From Chitinophaga rhizophila (GTDB lineage: Bacteria > Bacteroidota > Bacteroidia > Chitinophagales > Chitinophagaceae), in contig NZ_JAICCF010000006.1 in NCBI RefSeq assembly GCF_019492185.1, forward strand, positions 1 to 64,000: a DNA stretch of 64,000 nt, in the 5' to 3' direction. Under the pieces are notes generated by a model that saw only the letters and a list, made by a program, of their open reading frames with translations, was not told the origin of the DNA and made no database searches. This document shows, piece by piece, positions 8,794-16,929 of the stretch. Position 1 is the stretch's first letter. Each line of letters opens with the position of its first letter. A program made the translations under genes and the position numbers.

Positions 8794-10132
8794 GTCGCAA
8801 ACATTCTATCGGGTTCTTATGAGCCGCCTTGCGGGCAGGGGAAATACCAAAGATGAGACCCACGGCTGATGCCAGCACGAAGGAAATGAAAATAGATATA
8901 CCTGAAACGATGGTATGTATATCTGCCAGCTTATCTACCAGGTAAGCACCTGACACACCCAAAATAACACCTATTACACCACCTGTCAGACTGATAAGCA
9001 CTGACTCAAACAGGAACTGCATTACAATATCTTTCTTCTGCGCTCCCAGCGCCATACGTATACCAATCTCCCGGGTGCGCTCCAGTACAGAAGCGAGCAT
9101 AATGTTCATAATACCAATACCCCCTACCAATAGCGAGATACCTGCAATTGCACTAAGTACGATATTAAACACATCCTTAGTTTTCTGTTGCTGTTTAAGC
9201 AGCTGTTCAGGTATTGTGATCTCAAAGTCGAGAACATCATTATGCCGGCGACGTAACATACGACTGATGATACCAGCTGATTCTGATAATGATTCCGCTG
9301 CATGTACCTGTATCACAAGTTGATCAAGCTGATGGAAGATCTTATTACCGGGTGCCTCATTCTGATTACCCCAGAAAGCATTGTCACCTGCACCCAGATA
9401 CAAAGATGGATTCTTATAACGCACCAGTGAAGTCTGTATCGGAATATAGATATCAAGATTATAATCCCTGATGCCAAGGTTGTCTTTCGTTGCTTTTGAG
9501 ATCGGCTTCTCCTCTGTTACCCCGATGATCTTTAACCATTGTACACCGCATTTAATGGTTTTGCCGATAGGATCTTCAGCAATAAAAAACTTACGCTTCA
9601 CATCACTGCCGATGATACATACACCTTCTCCTGCAATCTGCTGCCGTTGATTAAATATTGTGCCGGAAGCAATCCTGATATTATTGATATCAAAGAAAGC
9701 CGGTTCGACACCTACTATCTTCAGCTTACTGCTTTTACTGCCATAGATTACATCCTGCTCCTGAATCATTTCAGGGCTGATAGCCGCAATGGTAGGTACC
9801 ATCCGGCGGATACTCTCCGCATCAGCGATACTGAGTCCTTTCGAGAAACGTGCTTTGGTGGTGGCAGGTTTTGCGGTGCTTTTATCTTCTGACTCCTTAT
9901 TCTGCTCATCCTCCTTTTTATCTTCTGCTTTAGGTTTAATCACGATGTTGTTAACTCCTACAAGCTTCATCTGGTCAAGTATTTCAGCCTGTGCGCCACG
10001 ACCGATTGCCAGCATGGCAATTACAGCAGCCACACCGAATATGATGCCCAGTGCAGTCAGGAACGAACGCAGGCGGTTAGCGCCGAGGGAATCCAGGGCG
10101 ATATTGAGGTTGTTGATATTACGGTCCAGCAT
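8786..10132 (-). CDS. MacB-like ABC transporter permease (FtsX fold, no ATPase domain)
   Basis: A 448-residue inner-membrane permease of the MacB/FtsX type. A first membrane helix (about residues 22-45, SFLTALGIIFGVAAVIAMLAIG) is followed by a large periplasmic domain (about 46-315), which has a charged Lys/Glu/Asp insert at about 66-95. Three C-terminal helices follow, with the family motif ERTREIGIRMALGA near 355. MacB itself carries an N-terminal ATPase domain; here it is absent. No ABC ATPase gene is present in the operon, so the nucleotide-binding subunit must come from elsewhere. It sits 4 bp from the adaptor gene and overlaps the TolC-like gene. Confidence 0.92.
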   Translation of the reverse strand: MLDRNINNLNIALDSLGANRLRSFLTALGIIFGVAAVIAMLAIGRGAQAEILDQMKLVGVNNIVIKPKAEDKKEDEQNKESEDKSTAKPATTKARFSKGLSIADAESIRRMVPTIAAISPEMIQEQDVIYGSKSSKLKIVGVEPAFFDINNIRIASGTIFNQRQQIAGEGVCIIGSDVKRKFFIAEDPIGKTIKCGVQWLKIIGVTEEKPISKATKDNLGIRDYNLDIYIPIQTSLVRYKNPSLYLGAGDNAFWGNQNEAPGNKIFHQLDQLVIQVHAAESLSESAGIISRMLRRRHNDVLDFEITIPEQLLKQQQKTKDVFNIVLSAIAGISLLVGGIGIMNIMLASVLERTREIGIRMALGAQKKDIVMQFLFESVLISLTGGVIGVILGVSGAYLVDKLADIHTIVSGISIFISFVLASAVGLIFGISPARKAAHKNPIECLRHD

Positions 10133-10136
10133 TACA

Positions 10137-11387
10137 TTATTTTAATGTCGTTATTTTGGATTCCTTTGCTGATTCCGGCTCAGAGAGATATACAATATCT
10201 CCTTCCGCCAGCCCTTTTTCAACAATCACTTCTTCATCATTGGATTTGCCCAATACAACCTGTTGTTTGGAAATATTTCCTGATTTTCTGAGATAGACAT
10301 AACTGGTCTTGCCATCGGCAAAAACGGCTTCCAGCGGTATAATGAGCTTACCAGGTACTTCACTGATCAGGATATTATTGGAAGTAGTCATTCCGGGTTT
10401 GAGAATGGAGTCCACCCTGTCAAGTTTGATATTTACTTCAAAAACCTTTGCTGTAGCGCCAGGGCGGGTTTCACCAATGTTCGCTACTGTCTTTACGACA
10501 CCTTCCATTTTCACTTCGGGGAAGGCGTCCAGTCCCATTGTCACACGTTGTGACTGATGAATTTTGCTGATATCAACCTCGTTGATATACACTTTGGATA
10601 ACATGGATGAAAGGTCCGGCAGCATGGCTACGCGGGGATCCCAGGAACGTACAACTGAACCTGTTTTCTTTTTCCCCCCGCTTGACCAATCGCTGATGTA
10701 TACTAGTAACCCATTTTTCGGCGCTTTAATAACAAAACGGCTTTTCAGCTCTTCCAGTCTGCCGATGATTCTTGTAAATTCTTCGGCTTCTCTTTTTGCC
10801 TGTTGCATTTTTGCCGCGGCTTGCTGTTGCTTGATCTTATAATTTTCATTCATCTGCACAAGATCACGTTGCGCTTTTTCCAGGTCAATTTCTGCCTGCC
10901 TGATTGTGGCCGGAGGTTCATATTTACTGAGTGCAAGCGCCAGTTTCTTTTGTTCCATCTGGAACTGAAGATTCGTCATCTGATCCCGCGCTTCGCGTAA
11001 CGTCAGCGCAGTATCAAGCGCCGTCTGAGTTACAGCAGAATTAGACTTCTCCAGTGATAGCTGCATATCACTAATACGTTTATTCACTAACGTTTGATCC
11101 AGCGTAGCAATATAATCGCCTTCTTTTACATGAGAACCTTCGGCGACCATCTCCTGGATCTTGATCTCATCATAGATCTGGTTAGCCTGAAGATCAGCGG
11201 GAGCGGAGATATAGACGGTATTTTCTGCCTGCAATTCACCGGAACTATTAACAACATCGCGAAAACTACCTTTACGGACTTTGGCTGTAATACTACTGTC
11301 GGCAGCTTTACCTGCAAACAGAAAATAACAAACTGCAATTACAGGCACAACAATGGCAGCCAGCAGCCACCTTTTCTTTTTGAGCAT
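10137..11387 (-). CDS. HlyD/MacA-type periplasmic adaptor protein
   Basis: A membrane-fusion adaptor, 416 residues from the ATG at 11387. That start places the hydrophobic anchor (WLLAAIVVPVIAVCYFLF) right after MLKKKR; a longer reading from 11423 would add 12 residues before it. A barrel-sandwich half-motif (VKEGDYIATLD) comes next, then a long helical hairpin rich in Gln, Lys and Ala, and a C-terminal beta-barrel (LKPGMTTSNNILISEVPGK). Adaptors of this kind link an inner-membrane pump to a TolC channel. First gene of the operon running to 6679. Confidence 0.93.
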   Translation of the reverse strand: MLKKKRWLLAAIVVPVIAVCYFLFAGKAADSSITAKVRKGSFRDVVNSSGELQAENTVYISAPADLQANQIYDEIKIQEMVAEGSHVKEGDYIATLDQTLVNKRISDMQLSLEKSNSAVTQTALDTALTLREARDQMTNLQFQMEQKKLALALSKYEPPATIRQAEIDLEKAQRDLVQMNENYKIKQQQAAAKMQQAKREAEEFTRIIGRLEELKSRFVIKAPKNGLLVYISDWSSGGKKKTGSVVRSWDPRVAMLPDLSSMLSKVYINEVDISKIHQSQRVTMGLDAFPEVKMEGVVKTVANIGETRPGATAKVFEVNIKLDRVDSILKPGMTTSNNILISEVPGKLIIPLEAVFADGKTSYVYLRKSGNISKQQVVLGKSNDEEVIVEKGLAEGDIVYLSEPESAKESKITTLK

Positions 11388-11567
11388 AATATGGGTAAAT
11401 GGAATTAAGAAAGGCCGGGACACTGAGTAACTACAGACACGTTATAAAAGTAATCGTCCATTTGAAAAATAAATGTTAAAAGTACCTGTATCAGCAACTA
11501 TTTATCGATGGATGACTGCATTCTGCACATCACTGACCCAACACTATCGACTATCGGTTATAAACAC

Positions 11568-11575
11568 TATTTTTG
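11568..11575 (+). promoter_or_regulatory. -7 box that decides the start of the double-GNAT gene
   Basis: TATTTTTG matches TAnnTTTG and lies 19 bp upstream of ATG 11595. Because it is downstream of the alternative ATG at 11508, it argues for the shorter protein. Confidence 0.6.
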
Positions 11576-11594
11576 CACCTCAAATTCGCTCCCT

Positions 11595-12764
11595 ATGGAA
11601 CTGGTGATCGTTAATAACGAAAAAACAGCAAGGCAATTTCTGGATGTACATGTTCAGCTGAATAAACATATACCGGAATGGATACGTCCGCTGGATAAGG
11701 ATATAGATCTGGTTTTTAATCCTGAAAAGAACAAAGCTTACAGGCAGGGAGAAGCCATCCGCTGGATACTGAAAGATGATCGTGGAAAGCTGATAGGCCG
11801 TATCGCAGCCTTCGTAAATAAGAAATATAGGTCTAAAGGTGACAAACAGCCAACAGGTGGTATAGGATTTTTCGATTGTATCAATGATCAGAAAACTGCC
11901 AACTTCCTGTTTGATACCGCCCGTGAATGGCTGAAAGAAAGAGGTATGGGGGCAATGGATGGTCCGATTAACTTTGGTGAACGTGACCGCTGGTGGGGAT
12001 TGCTGGTAGAAGGCTTTCATGAACCATTGTATGGCATGAACTTCAATCCTCCTTACTATAAGGAGCTGCTGGAGAATTATGGCTTTCAGCCATTCTTTCA
12101 CCAGATATGCTACGCAATGAGTGTTGCCACCCAATTACAGGAGAAGTTTTATACCAGGCATGCCTCAATTGAGCAAGATCCCGACTTCCGTGCAGAATAC
12201 CTCAACAAAAACAACCTGGCTAAATATGCGGAAGATTTCAGTATCGTGTATAATAAGGCCTGGGCAGGACATGATGGGGGAAAAGATATCACCAAACAGC
12301 AGGCGCTGGCCATCTTTAAACAGATGAAAGCAGTGATGGATGAAAAGATTGTGTGGTTCACTTACTACAAAAATGAACCTATCGGATGTTGGCTCAACAT
12401 ACCTGAACTCAATCAGTTCTTTAAGTATATGAACGGCAAATTCGGCCCATTGCAGAAATTACTGTTCTTCTATCTTAAGCTAATCAAAAAGAACAAAAAG
12501 TTTACGGGTATCGTGTTTGGTGTTGTACCGGAATTTCAGGGCAAGGGCGTAGATTCCTATATGATCGTTGAAGCAGCTAAGATCATTCAGAAAAAACTTT
12601 CCTACAAAGAATACGAACTGCAATGGATTGGCGATTTCAATCCTAAAATGCTGAATATTGCTGAAAGTCTGGGCACATACGTTAGCCGTAAACTGACTAC
12701 TTACCGCTATTTGTTTGACAGATCGCAACCGTACGAACGTCACCCTATTGTGGGTCCAAAATGA
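11595..12764 (+). CDS. GNAT-fold protein, YghO-like, unknown substrate
   Basis: A 389-residue protein starting MELVIVNNEKTARQF. It looks like two GNAT-type folds: the N-terminal half has KLIGRIAAFVNKKY and GIGFFDCINDQ, and the C-terminal half has an acetyl-CoA-site-like VVPEFQGKGVDSYMI at about residues 314-328. The phrase MDGPINFGERDRWWGLLVEGF in the middle is characteristic of this group of Bacteroidota proteins. The substrate is unknown. ATG 11595 is preferred over ATG 11508 because a consensus -7 box lies between them. It is divergent from the efflux operon. Confidence 0.75.
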   Translation: MELVIVNNEKTARQFLDVHVQLNKHIPEWIRPLDKDIDLVFNPEKNKAYRQGEAIRWILKDDRGKLIGRIAAFVNKKYRSKGDKQPTGGIGFFDCINDQKTANFLFDTAREWLKERGMGAMDGPINFGERDRWWGLLVEGFHEPLYGMNFNPPYYKELLENYGFQPFFHQICYAMSVATQLQEKFYTRHASIEQDPDFRAEYLNKNNLAKYAEDFSIVYNKAWAGHDGGKDITKQQALAIFKQMKAVMDEKIVWFTYYKNEPIGCWLNIPELNQFFKYMNGKFGPLQKLLFFYLKLIKKNKKFTGIVFGVVPEFQGKGVDSYMIVEAAKIIQKKLSYKEYELQWIGDFNPKMLNIAESLGTYVSRKLTTYRYLFDRSQPYERHPIVGPK

Positions 12765-12803
12765 TTTGAAAGCTAATTTCCCGGTATCGTTTTTATCTCC
12801 ATC

Positions 12804-12849
12804 ATCTTACGTTAATCCTACGTTTCAGAACGTAAGATCAACGTAAGAT
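12804..12849. repeat. Inverted and direct copies of a 10-bp element
   Basis: ATCTTACGTT (12804-12813) is followed by its reverse complement AACGTAAGAT twice (12829-12838 and 12840-12849), 11 bp apart. The spacing of one helical turn suggests a protein-binding array; it may also form alternative hairpins at the 3' end of the double-GNAT transcript. Confidence 0.5.
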
Positions 12850-12950
12850 GTTTGGTAAACAGCTCGTTTTTAAGCCCTCATATCTCGCTGTTGACCCTTC
12901 AGAAAAACACTCCCTCACTCGTTAACAATCAAATATTTATACATTTTCAT

Positions 12951-12986
12951 GGCGTCCTGTGGACACAATTTGGCGTCCTATGGACA
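12951..12986. repeat. Two tandem imperfect palindromes, 21 bp apart
   Basis: GGCGTCCTGTGGACA (12951-12965) and GGCGTCCTATGGACA (12972-12986) differ at one base. Each contains the inverted repeat GTCC-n3-GGAC. A centre-to-centre distance of 21 bp puts both sites on the same DNA face, as for a pair of operators. They lie past the 3' end of the convergent hybrid kinase gene. Confidence 0.5.
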
Positions 12987-13080
12987 TTGCCCGGAATGGT
13001 GTCGATGTATAAGTTAATATTGCATAACAGCACTGATAGAGATGCTGTTAGCAGTTCTTTGACATACGACATTTTAAACA

Positions 13081-14514
13081 CTAAAGCATTGTTTTGATAG
13101 AGGCACTTTCAGGGCGAAGGTGACGGATGATCACCTTATAAATTTCCCGCTCGCGGAAGGGTTTTAGTAGGTAGTCATTAAAGCCGGCTTCAATAAACTC
13201 GCGGCTGGCAGGTATGGCCGTATCTGCCGTCAATGCCAACACAGGAGTGTGTGCTTTTATCGGCTCTTTATCTTCCCGGATGCGCCTTACGACTTCCAGC
13301 CCTGTCATACCGGGCATCTGGAGGTCAAGCAGTATGATATCATACTTATTTTTTACAAATAACTCATAGGCAACTTCGCCATCAGTAGCCTTATCAAAGC
13401 GGCACTGCCAGCGGGTAAGTATTCGTTCCATCAATGCCAGGTTCATTTCCTGATCGTCAGCCACCAATACATATCTATCTTTCATAAACTGGCCGGTGGC
13501 CATCTGTTCGGCTTCCCGTTGGGTGATGATCAGCGTTTGAGGAAGTGACAATAAGCGGTAACTGATGTTACAATGCACCGTGCTGCCTTTACCGGGTAAG
13601 CTTTCGACAGCAATATTCCCGTGATGCAGGTCTACTAGTGCTTTGGCAAGCGAGAGACCTATACCAGCTCCATGGGGTGCGCCGGATGCGACAATGTAAT
13701 TATGCAAATGGTCTGTAAACAGGCAGGATTGCAATTCCGGAGCGATACCCCGGCCGGTGTCATTCACACTAAAGTGTATGTTCACTTGTCCCCCGGTTGT
13801 CTGATGTACACTCATACAGCAGCGTACGGTACCTGCGTCTGTATAGCGAATAGCATTGTCGAGTAAAAGAGACATCAATCGTGCAAGACGGTCACCGTCC
13901 CCGGTAACCTTCAGCTGCTGATCCCCATCAAAAACTACTTCAAAAAGCAGCTGTTTTTTTTGTGCCAGCTTCCTGCCCTGATCGGTGACATCATGGAACA
14001 TTTCGTAAGGCGAGAACGGGTAGTAATCCAGTTCCAGCACACCTTTCCGGATCCATGCCAGCTCCCGGATATTGTGTTGCATGCGGGCAAGTACGAGGGC
14101 TGCGTCTTCAATAACAGCGAGCAGTTCCCGTTGATTAGCATCGAGAGATGTATAGCGTAATTGCTCACTGAATCCGATAATGGCATTGAGTGGAGTACGG
14201 ACTTCCTGGCTGATATTGCTGATCATATTTATATGCGCATGCTCAGATTCCTTCCCGGTACGATTTATGTAAGTTACTTGTTTGCGGAAATGCCAGGCAG
14301 CATATAGTGCCAGGACCAGCAATAACAGTGATAACAGTGGCAGTAAGACCAAAGGTTCAGCCATAGAAAATGCTGCAGGAACAATGAGATCAGGGACAGG
14401 ATTTATATATACAAGCATGCTCAGAGCGGGAATAAGCGGGGTGTATCCAAGAGCAACCGAATGATACATTCTATGTATTTGAAGGTTGAAAAAACATTGG
14501 AGAAAAACATTCAA
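13081..14514 (-). CDS. Hybrid histidine kinase/response regulator lacking the phosphoacceptor His
   Basis: A 477-residue hybrid sensor. A hydrophobic segment at about residues 53-75 (VLLPLLSLLLLVLALYAAW) is followed directly by a HisKA-like dimerisation domain, an HATPase_c domain (N box LLDNAIRYTD, G1 DTGRGIA, G2 GAGIGLSLAK) and a receiver domain (ADDQ acidic pair, LLDLQMPG phosphoacceptor Asp, LLKPF Lys). No periplasmic sensor domain is seen. The H box reads SNISQEVRTPLN: the invariant His is Gln103 (codon CAG, plus-strand 14206-14208), so canonical autophosphorylation should be impossible. Start uncertain; M16 (MYHSVALG) is an alternative. It may act as a pseudokinase or phosphatase, or be phosphorylated only at its receiver. 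Confidence 0.9.
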   Translation of the reverse strand: MNVFLQCFFNLQIHRMYHSVALGYTPLIPALSMLVYINPVPDLIVPAAFSMAEPLVLLPLLSLLLLVLALYAAWHFRKQVTYINRTGKESEHAHINMISNISQEVRTPLNAIIGFSEQLRYTSLDANQRELLAVIEDAALVLARMQHNIRELAWIRKGVLELDYYPFSPYEMFHDVTDQGRKLAQKKQLLFEVVFDGDQQLKVTGDGDRLARLMSLLLDNAIRYTDAGTVRCCMSVHQTTGGQVNIHFSVNDTGRGIAPELQSCLFTDHLHNYIVASGAPHGAGIGLSLAKALVDLHHGNIAVESLPGKGSTVHCNISYRLLSLPQTLIITQREAEQMATGQFMKDRYVLVADDQEMNLALMERILTRWQCRFDKATDGEVAYELFVKNKYDIILLDLQMPGMTGLEVVRRIREDKEPIKAHTPVLALTADTAIPASREFIEAGFNDYLLKPFREREIYKVIIRHLRPESASIKTML

Positions 14515-14703
14515 TCAGGAAGATTTCCTAGCTGTAACAAACCCGTTCCTTTATCTGGAAAAATGATATACCGAATTTAAATAAAAGCGATGAGACTGAA
14601 AATTATTTCCCTTTCGTGTTATGTTCCGGCATAAAAAATAGAATTACCTTTAAAATACTATGTCCAACAACCAAAGCAGAGGTTCCCGCGAACGATTGTG
14701 AAT

Positions 14704-16806
14704 ATGATTAATATGGCGCCAGGTATGTACTTTAGACAAGAAGTGTTGAGAATGACCGGAGGTATCCTGTTGTTTTACGTCACCTACATTATTATTTTAC
14801 TATGCTCGCTGCTGGTGATGACAGCATGTGTCTGGACAGGAAGTCTGATCATGCTGCATGCATCTGGCCAGGGGATAATCGGTATCCTGATGTGGATAGC
14901 CGGCGCAGGCATACTTTTGTCAGGAATTGTCCAGGCATTATTTATAGCATTATTTCTCTTTAACCGTCATAAAACAACTGTTCCTTACCGCACGGTAATA
15001 ACGGCAAAAGACCAGCCCGTTTTATTTGACTTTATACATAAACTGGTACAGCAAACAAATACACCGGCACCAAGAAAAGTATTTCTGGTACCGGACGTAA
15101 ATGCTGTAGTGTTTCATTCTCCGGGGGGACTAGGGTTATTTAGTGATGCCGATAAAAATCTGGTAATAGGACTAGGCATGGTAAATAGTCTGAATATCAG
15201 TGAATTTAAAATGGTGCTGGCACATGAGTTTGGGCATTTCACCCAACGCAGTATGAAACTGGTCCTGCATGTTTATACGATTAACAAAATCATTTACAAC
15301 ATACTATACGAGAACAGGGGCTGGAGAGATGCGATCATCTGGTTATCCAATAAAGGGATGGCAGCAGCATTAATATCCCGTGGCTTCCTGTTGATTGCGG
15401 CCAGTCTCCACTTTCTTTTCCGCCAGATGCATGATCTGATTAACCGGCAATATATGCGCCTGAGTCGTGAGATGGAGTTTAACGCCGATGATGTAGCTGT
15501 GGCAATCTGCGGGTCAGACACAGCTGTCTCTGCCATGCGAAGAGCTGAGATGAGCAACACCTGTTTTCAGCAATTATTACAGAAGGTGATTACATTGGCG
15601 CATCAGCACCGGTTTATAAGGAATATTTACGAAGCGCATAGCATGCTGATAAAGTACCAGGCAAGGCAACACAGCACACCGCTTGATCATCAGCAATTAC
15701 CTCAGTACAATGACGACCAGTTTGGTACCACCGTAAAAAGCCAGGTACAATTCAGGGATCAGTGGGCGTCTCACCCTACACAGGAAGAGCGTGAGCAAAG
15801 ATATCTTGCAGCGAATGTACCCGGTTTAAAGATCCCGCAAAGCGCCTGGACACTCTTTCACGATGCCGAGACGTTACAGGAGGAAATGTCACAGCAGATC
15901 TACCAGGTATTAACACCGGAAGCCAAGCCGGGAGAGTGGATATCCGCTGATGAATTTATCCGGGAAATTGCAGATGTGCATGAGCAATATGCTTTCCCTA
16001 AAGAATTTAACAACTATTATGACGACCGCCCGTTCCCCGAAATACCTCCGGGCAGACTGGAACCATTTACTGAGGAAGAGCAGGCTTTACACACATTGGG
16101 CACACTCTACGCAAAGGAACACCGCCAGCGTATCAGGCATTATTTCCGGGACGTACAGGATGCCGCAACCCTGAGAGCAATTATTAGCCGGGAGATACAG
16201 GTTGCACACTTTACTTACCAGCAACAGCAGTACCGTAGTCAGGAAGCGGCAGGGATACTGGAGGAACTGGAGGAGCATATCCGGCGCGACCAGGAGTGGC
16301 TGCGTACGCACGACCTGCTGGCCATCCGCTACCACTATACCTTCGCCTTAAAGCAGGCACTGGAAGCAGCTACCAGTTTGCAGGAACAGTACAGGCATAT
16401 ATTGACGCATCAGTCCAGGGCATCCCGGCTGGATGAGATTGGCGGAACGATTACCGCGAGTATACCCGCATTTTACAATAATACGCATCTGCCACCTTCT
16501 GAGGTAGAGCAGCATCTTAGCGTAGTACGGCAGGAAGCAGCACATCTGCAACAGTTGCTGAATGAACTATCGAACCAGCAGCAGATCAGTGACAGCTGGG
16601 AGCCGGAATTGCAGGAAAAAGTGGCGCACTTTGTGGAACAGCAGCATGCCGATCTGCAACAGCACACTCCTGCACCAGAACTGCTGGAGACAATATATGA
16701 GGTTTGTGCAGCAGTGTCAGATCATTACAATAACAGCATTATCCTTATTAAAAGAGATTTCCTGTATCGTTGCCTGGATTATAGTGAATTGTCTGTGGCT
16801 CATTAA
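14704..16806 (+). CDS. M48 family membrane metalloprotease with long C-terminal extension
   Basis: About 700 residues; ATG 14704 is used, with GTG 14698 two codons earlier as an alternative. Two N-terminal hydrophobic segments (about 20-45 and 60-90) precede an M48 peptidase domain. The zinc motif HEFGH is at residues 174-178 and the downstream ligand motif SREMEFNADD lies near 260. Another hydrophobic segment sits between them. The HtpX-like core ends near 290; the rest (over 400 residues) is soluble, rich in Gln, Glu and His, with helical coiled-coil character, and matches nothing I recognise. Probably a membrane quality-control protease. Confidence 0.85.
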   Translation: MINMAPGMYFRQEVLRMTGGILLFYVTYIIILLCSLLVMTACVWTGSLIMLHASGQGIIGILMWIAGAGILLSGIVQALFIALFLFNRHKTTVPYRTVITAKDQPVLFDFIHKLVQQTNTPAPRKVFLVPDVNAVVFHSPGGLGLFSDADKNLVIGLGMVNSLNISEFKMVLAHEFGHFTQRSMKLVLHVYTINKIIYNILYENRGWRDAIIWLSNKGMAAALISRGFLLIAASLHFLFRQMHDLINRQYMRLSREMEFNADDVAVAICGSDTAVSAMRRAEMSNTCFQQLLQKVITLAHQHRFIRNIYEAHSMLIKYQARQHSTPLDHQQLPQYNDDQFGTTVKSQVQFRDQWASHPTQEEREQRYLAANVPGLKIPQSAWTLFHDAETLQEEMSQQIYQVLTPEAKPGEWISADEFIREIADVHEQYAFPKEFNNYYDDRPFPEIPPGRLEPFTEEEQALHTLGTLYAKEHRQRIRHYFRDVQDAATLRAIISREIQVAHFTYQQQQYRSQEAAGILEELEEHIRRDQEWLRTHDLLAIRYHYTFALKQALEAATSLQEQYRHILTHQSRASRLDEIGGTITASIPAFYNNTHLPPSEVEQHLSVVRQEAAHLQQLLNELSNQQQISDSWEPELQEKVAHFVEQQHADLQQHTPAPELLETIYEVCAAVSDHYNNSIILIKRDFLYRCLDYSELSVAH

Positions 16807-16929
16807 GCGCCTGATTTTCCTAATATATAAATAATTGCCTTATGGGCTGATGCCTTCATAGCGGAGCAAGGGGCTAGGGACTATCGACAATTTTGTGTAC
16901 TTTCGGCGCTCGCGAATGCGTTTGCATAT

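Noticed and set aside
12951..12986. Insertion-sequence ends or target duplication
   Set aside because: The repeats are only 21 bp apart with no transposase frame between or beside them.
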